Assembly: GCA_964610155.1 (NCBI GenBank)
Contig: CAZSUY010000016.1
Span: 1-14,486, forward strand
Direction of reading: 5' to 3'
Origin: JAFGBM01 sp964610155
GTDB lineage: Bacteria; Actinomycetota; Actinomycetes; Actinomycetales; Demequinaceae
DNA: 14,486 nt
The position numbers and the translations under genes were made by a program. How positions within the stretch are numbered: the first letter of the stretch is position 1; each line of letters starts with the position of its first letter. Of this stretch, positions 4,339 through 12,086 are shown one piece after another. The notes under the pieces are model-generated. The model saw only the letters and a program-made list of their open reading frames with translations, was not told the origin of the DNA and searched no databases.

Positions 4339-7143
4339 ATGACCCGCATCCCGGAAAAGGCAACCGTCGATGGCCTCGAGGATCGCTGGAACGACGCCTG
4401 GGAGGCTCAGGACCTCTACCGCTTCGACGCAACCAAGCCCCGTGATGCGGTGTTCTCGATCGACACCCCGCCCCCCACCGTCTCCGGATCCCTGCACGTG
4501 GGTCACGTGTTCAGTTACACCCACACCGACCTCATCGCGCGCTTCCAGCGGATGCGTGGCCTTGAGGTCTTCTACCCCATGGGGTGGGACGACAACGGGT
4601 TGCCCACGGAACGCCGCGTCCAGAACTACTATGGCGTCCGATGCGACCCCTCCCTCCCGTATGTCAAGGGCTTCGAGCCACCCCACGGTGCAGTTGGAAA
4701 GGACAGTGACGTCGGGAAGGACGGTGCCGGAGGATCGGGCGGCGGCAAGGCCAAGTCGGTGCGTGCGGCCGACCAGCAACCCATCAGCCGCCGGAACTTC
4801 ATCGAATTGTGTGAGCGGCTGACCGTCGAGGACGAGAAGGCCTTCGAGTCGCTGTGGCGGCACCTCGGGCTGAGCGTCGACTGGAGCCGCACCTACCAGA
4901 CCATCTCGCCCGAGGCGCAGGCCGTCGCCCAACAGGCGTTCCTCCGTAACCTCACCCGCGGGGAGGCGTACCAGGCCGAGGCGCCGACGCTCTGGGACGT
5001 GACGTTTCGGACTGCTGTGGCGCAGGCAGAGCTCAAGGAAGAGGAACTCCCGGGGGCCTACCACCGGCTGGCGTTCAAGGCCGTGGCCGGTACCGAGCCG
5101 GGCGAGGACGTATTCATCGAAACCACCCGCCCCGAGTTGTTGCCCGCGTGCGTGGCTCTTGTCGCCCACCCGGACGACAAGCGCTACCAGGCACTGTTCG
5201 GCAAGACGGTCAGGACGCCACTGTTCGAGGTTGAGGTGCCGGTCGTCTCCCACTACCTTGCGACTCCGGACAAGGGTTCCGGAATCGCGATGATCTGCAC
5301 GTTCGGGGACACGACGGACGTCACGTGGTGGCGGGAACTCCAGCTGGAGACCCGCCCGATGCTCGGTTGGGACGGACGGGTATTGTCCGACCTGCCTTCC
5401 GGCATCGAGAGCGACGCGGGACGTGCCGCATATGCCGAACTCGTGGGGAAGACGGTCTACTCGGCACAGGTGCGGGTCGTAGAGTTGCTGCGCGAGTGCG
5501 GGGCAATGGTGGACGAGCCGACCCCCGTCATGCATCCGGTCAAATTCTTCGAGAAGGGAGACAAGCCGCTCGAGATCATCACCTCCAGGCAGTGGTACAT
5601 CTCCAACGGAGGGAAGGACGCGTCACTCAACGAGGCGCTCCTCGCCCGGGGCAAGGAGTTGGGATTCACCCCGGACTTCATGCGCGTCCGGTACGAGAAC
5701 TGGGTCAGCGGCCTCCAGGGCGACTGGCTCATCTCACGCCAGCGCTTCTTCGGCGTTCCCCTCCCCGTCTGGTACCCAATCGATGGCGACGGAAACCCCG
5801 ACTACGAGAACGTCATCGTCCCTTCGGAATCGGACCTGCCCGTCGACCCGTCGTCCCAACCGGCCCCGGGGTATGCCGAGGACCAGCGCGGAGTCCCCGG
5901 CGGCTTCGTCGGCGAGACGGACGTCATGGACACGTGGGCCACGTCGTCGCTCACCCCACAGATCGCGTGCAAGTGGCGCGACGATCCCGACCTCTTCGCC
6001 CGCACCTTCCCCATGAACCTGCGCCCCCAGGCCCAGGACATCATCCGCACGTGGCTGTTCTCCACCGTGGTGCGCGCCCACCTTGAGCAGGGGACGCTGC
6101 CGTGGAAGCACGCGGCGATCTCCGGCTGGATCCTCGACCCGGACCGGAAGAAGATGTCGAAATCCGTGGGCAACGTCGTCACGCCGGCGGGGCTGCTCCA
6201 TGAGCACGGGCCCGACGCCGTGCGGTACTGGGCGGCGTCGGCACGGCTCGGGGTGGACGCGGCGTTCGACACGGGGCAGATGAAGATCGGGCGGCGGTTG
6301 GCGATGAAGGTGCTGAACGCATCGAAGTTCGTGCTTGGTGCGACGGGGATCGAGGCGGCGGCGAACGTCTCACTGGCCGAGGGCTTGCGGACGGCGATGC
6401 ACGTGGTGAGTGAGCCCGTGACCGAGACGCTCGACCTCGCCATGCTGGCCGCCCTCGCCGATGTGGTGGATGGGGCGACCGAGGCCTTCGAGGCGTATGA
6501 CCACACGCGTGCCCTCGAGACCGTCGAGACGTTCTTCTGGACGTTCTGTGACGACTACCTGGAACTGGTCAAGGCGCGGGCGTATGACGGTGTGGCACCC
6601 GGGAAGGCGGTCGAAGCGTTTGGCGTAGCGACCCCGGGTGCGGCGTCGGCGCGTGCGGCGCTTTCCATCGCGCTCGATGTGTTCCTCCGGCTGTTCGCCC
6701 CTGTGCTGCCGTTCTCGACCGAGGAAGTGTGGAGTTGGTGGCGCGACGGATCCGTCCACAAGGCCTCGTGGCCGGAGTCCGCGACGCTGCGCGTCAAGGG
6801 AAGCCCCCCCGCCTCGGCTTCCCCCGGTGTCCCCGCGCCTGGTGCCTCTACCCCTGCCTCTTCCGACCCCGTTGCCTTCCTGGCCTCGGCCGGGGCCGCC
6901 CTCGCCGCGCTCCGCAAGATCAAGTCGGAGGCCAAGGTCTCCCAACTAACCGAGATCGAATCGGTCGAGTTGCTCGTGCCCGAGGCCTCGATCGCCGTGA
7001 TCGAGGCCGCCCGCGCGGACCTCTGCTCGGCCGGACGTGTGCGCTCGCTGACCGTGGCGCCCGTGCCCGACGCCGGGCCCGATGGCGAACCCGCCACCGT
7101 CACGACCCGCGATGCCGTGCTCATCATCGCCGATAAGGCATAG
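4339..7143 (+). CDS. valS: Valine--tRNA ligase (type 2)
   Basis: Class I aminoacyl-tRNA synthetase that attaches valine to tRNA-Val in the cytosol, 934 residues from this start. The HIGH signature is HVGH (residues 53-56) after PPPTVSGSL, and KMSKS is at 605-609 within DRKKMSKSVGN. MGWDDNGLPTERRVQNYYGV marks the alternative ValRS lineage known from many actinobacteria, archaea and rickettsiae; the E. coli-type enzyme has WGTDHAG here instead. The CP1 editing domain lies between about 175 and 370, and a helical anticodon-binding domain follows KMSKS. Two unusual stretches are a Gly/Ser/Lys-rich insert near residues 115-140 (GAGGSGGGK) and a Pro/Ala/Ser-rich linker at about 821-844 before the C-terminal domain. 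ATG 4330 (three residues longer) is an alternative start. ATG 4339 is favoured by an AATAAT -10 seven bases upstream. Confidence 0.96.
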   Translation: MTRIPEKATVDGLEDRWNDAWEAQDLYRFDATKPRDAVFSIDTPPPTVSGSLHVGHVFSYTHTDLIARFQRMRGLEVFYPMGWDDNGLPTERRVQNYYGVRCDPSLPYVKGFEPPHGAVGKDSDVGKDGAGGSGGGKAKSVRAADQQPISRRNFIELCERLTVEDEKAFESLWRHLGLSVDWSRTYQTISPEAQAVAQQAFLRNLTRGEAYQAEAPTLWDVTFRTAVAQAELKEEELPGAYHRLAFKAVAGTEPGEDVFIETTRPELLPACVALVAHPDDKRYQALFGKTVRTPLFEVEVPVVSHYLATPDKGSGIAMICTFGDTTDVTWWRELQLETRPMLGWDGRVLSDLPSGIESDAGRAAYAELVGKTVYSAQVRVVELLRECGAMVDEPTPVMHPVKFFEKGDKPLEIITSRQWYISNGGKDASLNEALLARGKELGFTPDFMRVRYENWVSGLQGDWLISRQRFFGVPLPVWYPIDGDGNPDYENVIVPSESDLPVDPSSQPAPGYAEDQRGVPGGFVGETDVMDTWATSSLTPQIACKWRDDPDLFARTFPMNLRPQAQDIIRTWLFSTVVRAHLEQGTLPWKHAAISGWILDPDRKKMSKSVGNVVTPAGLLHEHGPDAVRYWAASARLGVDAAFDTGQMKIGRRLAMKVLNASKFVLGATGIEAAANVSLAEGLRTAMHVVSEPVTETLDLAMLAALADVVDGATEAFEAYDHTRALETVETFFWTFCDDYLELVKARAYDGVAPGKAVEAFGVATPGAASARAALSIALDVFLRLFAPVLPFSTEEVWSWWRDGSVHKASWPESATLRVKGSPPASASPGVPAPGASTPASSDPVAFLASAGAALAALRKIKSEAKVSQLTEIESVELLVPEASIAVIEAARADLCSAGRVRSLTVAPVPDAGPDGEPATVTTRDAVLIIADKA

Positions 7144-7208
7144 ACCGGCAGACTCCCCTTTTTTTCCACAACTTTTGCGCTCGACATGCGAGATGGGGGC
7201 GCGCTCGC

Positions 7209-7214
7209 TAGCGT
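7209..7214 (+). promoter_or_regulatory. Candidate -10 box for the DUF6318-like gene
   Basis: TAGCGT (TAnnnT type) ends six bases before ATG 7221, the spacing of a leaderless start, and no Shine-Dalgarno precedes the ATG. TCGACA (7181-7186) is the nearest -35-like hexamer, but its 22-bp spacing is too long. A run of seven T at 7159-7165, shortly after the valS stop, may aid termination; only a weak 4-bp stem precedes it. Confidence 0.4.
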
Positions 7215-7220
7215 CTGACC

Positions 7221-7835
7221 ATGAGACGTCTCGCTTCTCGATCCGCACTTGCGGTCGCCTCCCTCGTCGTCGCGGTGGCGCTGGCCGCTTGCACGGGCGG
7301 TTCCACGCCAATTCTCACTGGCATCCCGTCCGCCACGGCTTCCCCATCCCCGTCGGCATCACCCGATCCGTCCACCTCCCTCGCCCCCCTCACCGACGCC
7401 GAACTCCTGGCCCTCCTGCCGCCCGACGCCGCCTACCCCGACGTCCGCGGCGCGATCGAGACCGCCATCTTCTTCGTAGCGCAATTCCCGATCGTGTACG
7501 AAACCGGCGATCTTCAAGTATGGGACGCCCTCTCGATGCCCGAGTGCATTTTCTGTCAGTCGGTGCGCGGAAACGTCCGCGCTGAGACCGCTGTCGGCGA
7601 CCACGAAATAGGCGGCAAAATGACTGTCGATCGCGACTCGATCGTCGCAAACTACTACGACGTCGATGGTTACTGGTACGTGACGTTTCACTACTCACAG
7701 AACCCTTCCTTCACTCAACATGCTGACGGGAAAACCGAACCCAGCGGCGATGGAGGAACTGGATCGACAAGCCTCCGCATGGCCCCCATCGATGGCATTT
7801 GGAAGGTATGTGATGTTGGCGTCGAACCGGACTAA
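7221..7835 (+). CDS. DUF6318-like lipoprotein
   Basis: Predicted 204-residue exported lipoprotein. An N-terminal RRLASRS and hydrophobic core end in the lipobox LAAC, with lipidated Cys24. A Ser/Pro/Thr-rich linker (about 27-57) precedes an alpha+beta domain. That domain contains the paired cysteines ECIFC, the helix-rich stretch FFVAQFPIVYETGDLQVW, and a C-terminal strand region ending IDGIWKVCDVGVEPD. The layout (lipobox, linker, 'f...y....TGD...l...S...C.fC') resembles the actinobacterial DUF6318 family, whose function is unknown. It should sit on the outer face of the membrane. The 3' end overlaps the next gene by 23 bases, and its terminal codons contain that gene's Shine-Dalgarno, so the two are almost certainly translationally coupled. 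Confidence 0.82.
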   Translation: MRRLASRSALAVASLVVAVALAACTGGSTPILTGIPSATASPSPSASPDPSTSLAPLTDAELLALLPPDAAYPDVRGAIETAIFFVAQFPIVYETGDLQVWDALSMPECIFCQSVRGNVRAETAVGDHEIGGKMTVDRDSIVANYYDVDGYWYVTFHYSQNPSFTQHADGKTEPSGDGGTGSTSLRMAPIDGIWKVCDVGVEPD

Positions 7836-8715
7836 TCCACAATCCCATTTACATCTACGGCCCATCCGGCTTTCGCTGCTCACTCTCGCTGCTGCTGCTC
7901 TACTCCTGGGAGTGGATTTCGATGGAGATACCGACAATAAAAGCGTCACAGTCACCGCAACAGAGGCAGCTGCCCAGGGAGCACCGACCGCTGGGGTCAC
8001 TCAATCGACCCGCATCGAGGAGTGGGTCCGCGCCCCCCTCTGCGGGGCAAGCGGCTATCGCCACGACATTTCGCTCGGCTGCTACTCTCCCGCACTTGAG
8101 GTCACCGTCCTCTGCCCCGATGGCACCGAAGCCCTCCCCCCGTGGTGGATGCGCTATCGACTCTCGTCCGGCGCGTGGTCGAATTGGCTGATGGTCGGGT
8201 ACTACCAGTGCCCCGCCGAGATGCTTCGCACCGCCGTCGAGAACGCCTGGGCGCGGATGTACATCACCCCGAACACCATTAACGTCCAACCCGATACCGG
8301 CTGGGTCCTCACAACCGTCCCGACCATCGTCTATGTCGACCGCAATCCCCGAACAATGAACACCACTCTCCTCAGCACGCCCGTGATCATCCGCGCCAGA
8401 GCGTCGGCCTACACCTGGACCTGGGGTGACGGTTCCTCGCCCACCGTTACCACCAAACCCGGTGCCGCCTACCCCAATAGCACCGTCAACCACACCTACA
8501 TGCACCACGAGGGTCCGGTGACCATCAGGCTGACGACATCGTGGACGGGCTCATACTCGACCAACGGTGGGGCTACCTGGCAAGCGGCACCCGGCACCGC
8601 CCACACCACCTCGACCCCCGTCACCGTGACCGTCTACGACCCCCACGGTCACCGCGTCGACTGCACCCTCGACGGCACCTGCGTCAGCGGCGCGGACGGC
8701 CCCTCCGAGACGTGA
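7813..8715 (+). CDS. Exported PKD-like domain protein
   Basis: Predicted 300-residue surface or secreted protein of unknown function. A positively charged N-terminus and a hydrophobic segment (about 18-33) give a signal peptide or membrane anchor, with no lipobox Cys. Residues about 170-275 contain a PKD-like beta-sandwich: YTWTWGDGSSP (200-210, the WGDG motif) and NHTYMHHEGPVTIRL (226-240, the H-T-Y strand). Six cysteines (77, 90, 101, 133, 284, 290) suggest disulfides outside the cell. The start is ATG 7813, with GGAAGG seven bases upstream inside the preceding gene. The frame is open to 7720, but starting there would lose the Shine-Dalgarno and bury the signal peptide. Its last bases overlap the next gene's GTG as GTGA. 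PKD folds usually mediate protein or carbohydrate contacts, so adhesion or substrate binding with the neighbouring lipoprotein is a reasonable inference. Confidence 0.8.
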   Translation: MLASNRTNPQSHLHLRPIRLSLLTLAAAALLLGVDFDGDTDNKSVTVTATEAAAQGAPTAGVTQSTRIEEWVRAPLCGASGYRHDISLGCYSPALEVTVLCPDGTEALPPWWMRYRLSSGAWSNWLMVGYYQCPAEMLRTAVENAWARMYITPNTINVQPDTGWVLTTVPTIVYVDRNPRTMNTTLLSTPVIIRARASAYTWTWGDGSSPTVTTKPGAAYPNSTVNHTYMHHEGPVTIRLTTSWTGSYSTNGGATWQAAPGTAHTTSTPVTVTVYDPHGHRVDCTLDGTCVSGADGPSET

Positions 8716-9629
8716 CCAGCCCTACCTCCCCATCCGAGTGGCTCGGCCATTTCCCTCGGGCGGTGTCCAGGAATGCGATCCTTGCGAGGTTCACTCGTCA
8801 CTCCCTGGACAGAGACCTTCGCGCAGGTCGAATCGTCCGGATCCTGCCGAACGCCTACCTGGCGATACAACACGCGGCGACCTTCGAGGGGCGCTCATCG
8901 GCCGCGCTCCTGTGGGCCGGACCTCGCGCCGACCTAGGTGGCACCTCAGCCGCGTACGCCCACGGGCTGATCCCCCAACCACCGGACTACATCACCCTGT
9001 GCGCACCAAAGACCAAACGACTCCGCGGCCCGGCATGGATCCGCGTCATCCAACCTACGCCAGCGATTTCTGTTCCACCCGTGGATGCGCGAGGTCTTCG
9101 AGTGACTCCCGTTCCGGACACATTGCTTCAGGTCTGGGCGGAACTTGGTACGGGGCCGGGGATAGCGATCCTCATCGAGGCCGCGCGCAAGAGCCGCATC
9201 CAATCGAGCGATCTCCTGGCTCGCGCATCCGAGTACCCACGACTTCGCTCACGGCGCGCATTACTTCGCCTTCTCGACGAGGCGCGGGACGGGGTCGAGA
9301 GTTATCTTGAGCACCTCGCAGCCACCCGAGTGTTCAATACCGCCGAGTTCCGGGGACTTCGACGTCAGCACCAGGTTCGGTCCTCGGGGAAAACCTACGT
9401 TCTCGACCTCTTCGACCAGGCAACTAGGGTCGCCATAGAACTCGACGGGCGTGCCTACCACGGGGAGGAAACCGCCAGAAGGCGTGACCTTGAACGCGAT
9501 GCCGATCTCGCCGCGCTCGGCATCTTAACGATTCGACTGACCTTCGAGGACATCACCCGAAGGCCGGAATGGTGTCGGGACAGGGTAAGGTCGGCGATCG
9601 TGGTGCGCCGACGCGCCCTGGCGGCCTGA
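8712..9629 (+). CDS. DUF559-type nuclease-fold protein with AbiEi-like N-terminus
   Basis: Predicted 305-residue cytosolic protein. The N-terminal segment (about 15-55, ARFTRHSLDRDLRAGRIVRILPNAYL) resembles the winged-helix domain of AbiEi-type antitoxin-like regulators. The C-terminal part (about 195-295) is a DUF559/Vsr-like PD-(D/E)XK fold: Glu196, YVLDLFD with Asp232, IELDGRAYH with Glu243/Asp245, then RRRDLERDADLAALGILTIRLTFEDI, the typical closing segment. Such two-domain proteins are common in actinobacteria. They are usually annotated as hypothetical or endonuclease-domain proteins, and activity is mostly untested. Start: GTG 8712 overlaps the previous stop as GTGA, giving a 4-base coupling overlap. 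The frame is open upstream to 8541, but that part is an Arg/Pro/His-rich shadow of the previous gene. An intracellular nuclease-fold protein coupled to two exported proteins is unusual. Confidence 0.8.
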   Translation: MTSPTSPSEWLGHFPRAVSRNAILARFTRHSLDRDLRAGRIVRILPNAYLAIQHAATFEGRSSAALLWAGPRADLGGTSAAYAHGLIPQPPDYITLCAPKTKRLRGPAWIRVIQPTPAISVPPVDARGLRVTPVPDTLLQVWAELGTGPGIAILIEAARKSRIQSSDLLARASEYPRLRSRRALLRLLDEARDGVESYLEHLAATRVFNTAEFRGLRRQHQVRSSGKTYVLDLFDQATRVAIELDGRAYHGEETARRRDLERDADLAALGILTIRLTFEDITRRPEWCRDRVRSAIVVRRRALAA

Positions 9630-9916
9630 CCTACTGGGGGCCGTCGTGCTGAGGCTCTTGAGCCGCTCACCAACACTCCCCAGCGCCCCTGCAGACAACC
9701 AGTGCCGAGATCAGCCCAGAAACCAACACTCACCGTCTGCAGGCACACCTCAAGCGCCCTTGCAGACAACCAGTGCCGAGATCAGCTCAGAAACCAACAC
9801 TCAGGGACTGCAGGGAGGCCTCGCAGTTGCGCTCCTACTGGACCGATACCCCAACGAACGGACCCTGGACGCCCGCAGGTACGCTCCCACCTGGCGGAGA
9901 ACCCGCGACCACGTCG
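9630..9916. other. Convergent intergenic region
   Basis: The region lies between the DUF559-type gene and the end of clpX. It holds the tandem repeat listed separately, a weak 4-bp hairpin GGCT/CTTG/AGCC (9653-9664) and an imperfect hairpin, CCGCAGGT (9873-9880) with ACCT-G-GCGG (9889-9897). None has a T-rich tail, so how the two converging transcripts end is not clear. No credible gene is present. Confidence 0.5.
9682..9803. repeat. 51-bp sequence repeated with a 71-bp period
   Basis: 9682-9732 and 9753-9803 are the same 51 bases except for two C/T differences (AGCGCCCCTGCAG versus AGCGCCCTTGCAG, and CAGCCCAG versus CAGCTCAG). Similarity fades but persists in the 20 bases after each copy (both contain CTGCAGG). 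A third fragment, ACCAACACTC, occurs at 9669-9678. Within copy 1, CCTGCAGAC (9688-9696) pairs perfectly with GTCTGCAGG (9735-9743), with an inner AGTG/CACT pair, so each unit could fold. No known family is recognised. Confidence 0.85.
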
Positions 9917-11242
9917 TTACGCGGTCTTCGCCTCGGGTTCGGGGTCAGGATTCAATGCCGCTGCCGGCTGAGCGGCGGCGCCCCCGGCGCCGTCCTTCTT
10001 GTCTGCGCGCTTTCCGCGCGCCACAAACGCCGGCGCGACCCGGTCCATCACCGTGGACTTCGAGATCGTAACGGTCCCCAGGTCCTCGCTGCCCGGGACC
10101 TCGAACATGGTCTCCTGGAGCACCTCCTCGAGGATTGCCCGCAAGCCCCGCGCCCCGGTCCCCCGTTCGAGCGCCTGTTCCGCGATCGCCTGGATCGCCT
10201 CCGACTCGAACACCAACTCGACCCCGTCGAGCTCAAACATCCGCTGGTACTGCTTGACCAGGGCATTCTTCGGCTCCGTCAGGATCTTCACCATCGCGCC
10301 TAGATCAAGCGGCGCAACAGTCGCGACGACGGGCATCCTCCCAATGAACTCCGGGATCAGCCCATACTTGTGGAGGTCCGTCGGCTGGACGAGCTCGAAC
10401 AGGTCCGAGTTGTCCGACTCCCTGAGCATCGCCCCGAATCCGATACCCTTGCGGCCCACCCGGTGCGAGATGATCTCCTCGAGCCCAGAGAACGCACCCC
10501 CGAGAACGAACAGGATGTTCGTTGTGTCGATCTGGATGAACTCCTGGTGCGGGTGCTTGCGTCCGCCCTGGGGCGGCACCGACGCCGTAGTCCCTTCGAG
10601 GATCTTGAGGAGCGCCTGCTGCACGCCCTCCCCCGAGACGTCCCGCGTGATCGACGGGTTCTCCGCCTTTCGCGCCACCTTGTCGATCTCATCGATATAG
10701 ACGATGCCGCGCTGGGCCTTCTCGACGTCATAGTCAGCGGCCTGCAGCAGCTTGAGGAGGATGTTCTCCACGTCCTCGCCGACGTATCCGGCCTCGGTGA
10801 GTGCGGTGGCGTCTGCGATTGCGAAGGGGACGTTCAGCACCTTGGCGAGGGTCTGGGCGAGGTAGGTCTTCCCGCAACCCGTCGGCCCGATGAACAGGAC
10901 ATTCGACTTGGCGATGTCGACCGGCTCGGATGAAGCCTTGACGTCGCTCGATCGCACACGCTTGTAGTGGTTGTACACGGCGACGGAGAGGGCCCGTTTG
11001 GCCGACTCCTGGCCGACGATGTACTCCTCGAGAAAGTCATAGATCTCGCGGGGTTTGGGGAGTTCTATGAGCTCCTGTTCGACCTGCTCGTGGAACTCCT
11101 CCTCGATGATCTCGTTGCAGAGGTCGATGCACTCATCGCAGATGTAGACGCCGGGGCCAGCGATGAGCTTCTTGACCTGCTTCTGGGTCTTGCCACAGAA
11201 GGAGCACTTGAGCAGGTCGCCCGAATCGGTCGGCCGAGGCAT
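9917..11242 (-). CDS. clpX: ATP-dependent Clp protease ATP-binding subunit ClpX
   Basis: AAA+ unfoldase of 441 residues that recognises tagged substrates, unfolds them with ATP and threads them into ClpP in the cytosol. The N-terminal zinc-binding domain has Cys13, Cys16, Cys35 and Cys38. Walker A is GPTGCGKT (119-126) and Walker B is VYIDEID (181-187). The pore loop is GYVG (152-155), the RKH loop is at 228-230, and the ClpP-docking IGF loop is at 267-269. The arginine-finger region is IPEFIGR (296-302) and sensor 2 is GARGLR (363-368). All key residues are present. A low-complexity tail (about 411-441, Ala/Pro/Glu/Lys-rich) extends past the usual end. The start has a strong GGAAGGAGGG Shine-Dalgarno. 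A gap of 193 bases from clpP2 leaves room for its own promoter. It lies last in the tig-clpP1-clpP2-clpX order common in actinobacteria. Confidence 0.97.
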   Translation of the reverse strand: MPRPTDSGDLLKCSFCGKTQKQVKKLIAGPGVYICDECIDLCNEIIEEEFHEQVEQELIELPKPREIYDFLEEYIVGQESAKRALSVAVYNHYKRVRSSDVKASSEPVDIAKSNVLFIGPTGCGKTYLAQTLAKVLNVPFAIADATALTEAGYVGEDVENILLKLLQAADYDVEKAQRGIVYIDEIDKVARKAENPSITRDVSGEGVQQALLKILEGTTASVPPQGGRKHPHQEFIQIDTTNILFVLGGAFSGLEEIISHRVGRKGIGFGAMLRESDNSDLFELVQPTDLHKYGLIPEFIGRMPVVATVAPLDLGAMVKILTEPKNALVKQYQRMFELDGVELVFESEAIQAIAEQALERGTGARGLRAILEEVLQETMFEVPGSEDLGTVTISKSTVMDRVAPAFVARGKRADKKDGAGGAAAQPAAALNPDPEPEAKTA

Positions 11243-11307
11243 CGCGCCCTCCTTCCCGTGGCGATACGGTCCAGCACCAAGCGACGGGACCGTTTTCCCG
11301 GACTTTC

Positions 11308-11313
11308 AGGCTA
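11308..11313 (-). promoter_or_regulatory. Possible clpX -10 box
   Basis: TAGCCT on the minus strand (TAnnnT type) lies 65 bases upstream of the clpX start codon in the 193-bp gap after clpP2. No matching -35 is seen, so this is weak. clpX may equally be read through from clpP2, since no terminator is visible between them. Confidence 0.2.
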
Positions 11314-11435
11314 CCCGGGGGGCGCAATGACGAGTGGCGACGCGCCCGGATCGCGACCGTTTTACGATCAGGCAGAATCCAAGCCCGACAGCACGCGTAG
11401 GAACCCGGAAATCGGTGGCGGGACCGCAGGGCCGA

Positions 11436-12086
11436 CTAGGACTCCTTGGGGGCGTCCTTGCCCTTTCGACTGGCGAGCACCTGGTCGACGAAGCCGTACT
11501 CCTTGGCCTCCTGCGCGGTCAGGAACCGGTCCCGCTCGATGTCATCGCGGATCTTCTCCATGGTCTGACCGGTGTGGCGGGCGAGGGTTGCCTCGAGCCA
11601 CTCGCGCATCTTGACCATCTCCTCGGCGTAAATCTCGATGTCGGATGCCTGAGCCCTCTCGCCCCCCTCGATGCGCGGCTGGTGAATCATCACCCGCGCG
11701 TTCGGCAGGGCGAGCCGCTTGCCGGGCTGGCCGGCAGCAAGCAGCACAGCCGCGGCCGATGCCGCCTGCCCCAAGCACACGGTTTGGATCTGTGGCTTGA
11801 TGTAGATCATGGTGTCGTAGATGGCCGTGAGCGCGGTCTGGGAGCCACCGGGCGAGTTGATGTAGAGGGTGATGTCACGATCCGGGTCCTGAGATTCGAG
11901 CACGAGCAACTGGGCCATGATGTCGTCAGCCGAGGCATCGTCGATCTGGACTCCCAGGAAGATGATGCGGTCCTCGAAGAGTTTGGCGTATGGGTCCTGA
12001 CGCTTGAAGCCGTACGCGGTCCGTTCCTCGAACTGGGGAAGGATGTACCGGCCTGTGATTTCGCGGCCATCCGATGTTCCGTTCAC
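11436..12086 (-). CDS. clpP2: ATP-dependent Clp protease proteolytic subunit ClpP2
   Basis: Serine peptidase subunit of 216 residues. The catalytic triad is Ser110 (in LGQAASAAAVLLAAG), His135 (VMIHQP) and Asp186 (ERDRFLTAQEA). The glycine-rich oxyanion and handle region INSPGGSQTALTAIYDTM (77-94) is intact. The segments QAASAAAVLLAAG, KRLALPNARVMIHQP and LARHTG match the actinobacterial ClpP2 lineage, which in mycobacteria pairs with ClpP1 as a mixed two-ring tetradecamer and docks the ATPase. The ATG overlaps the clpP1 stop by four bases (ATGA, 12083-12086), so the two subunits should be made in coupled amounts. The N-terminal extension (about residues 1-20) is probably a propeptide and axial-loop region. 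The gene symbol is given by sequence type and position. Confidence 0.95.
   Translation of the reverse strand: MNGTSDGREITGRYILPQFEERTAYGFKRQDPYAKLFEDRIIFLGVQIDDASADDIMAQLLVLESQDPDRDITLYINSPGGSQTALTAIYDTMIYIKPQIQTVCLGQAASAAAVLLAAGQPGKRLALPNARVMIHQPRIEGGERAQASDIEIYAEEMVKMREWLEATLARHTGQTMEKIRDDIERDRFLTAQEAKEYGFVDQVLASRKGKDAPKES

Noticed and set aside
4288..5535. Long antisense open frame (415 codons) inside valS, and similar long frames opposite clpX, clpP and tig
   Set aside because: They lie opposite strongly conserved genes and arise from GC-rich codon use. None shows a family signature or a ribosome-binding site.
8541..8711. N-terminal extension of the DUF559-type protein
   Set aside because: The translation is an Arg/Pro/His-rich shadow of the PKD-like gene. 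GTG 8712 gives a normal overlap and family-like N-terminus.
9682..9803. CRISPR array
   Set aside because: Only two full copies exist, the unit is longer than typical CRISPR repeats, the 20-base 'spacer' is itself partly similar to the following copy's flank, and no cas gene is near.
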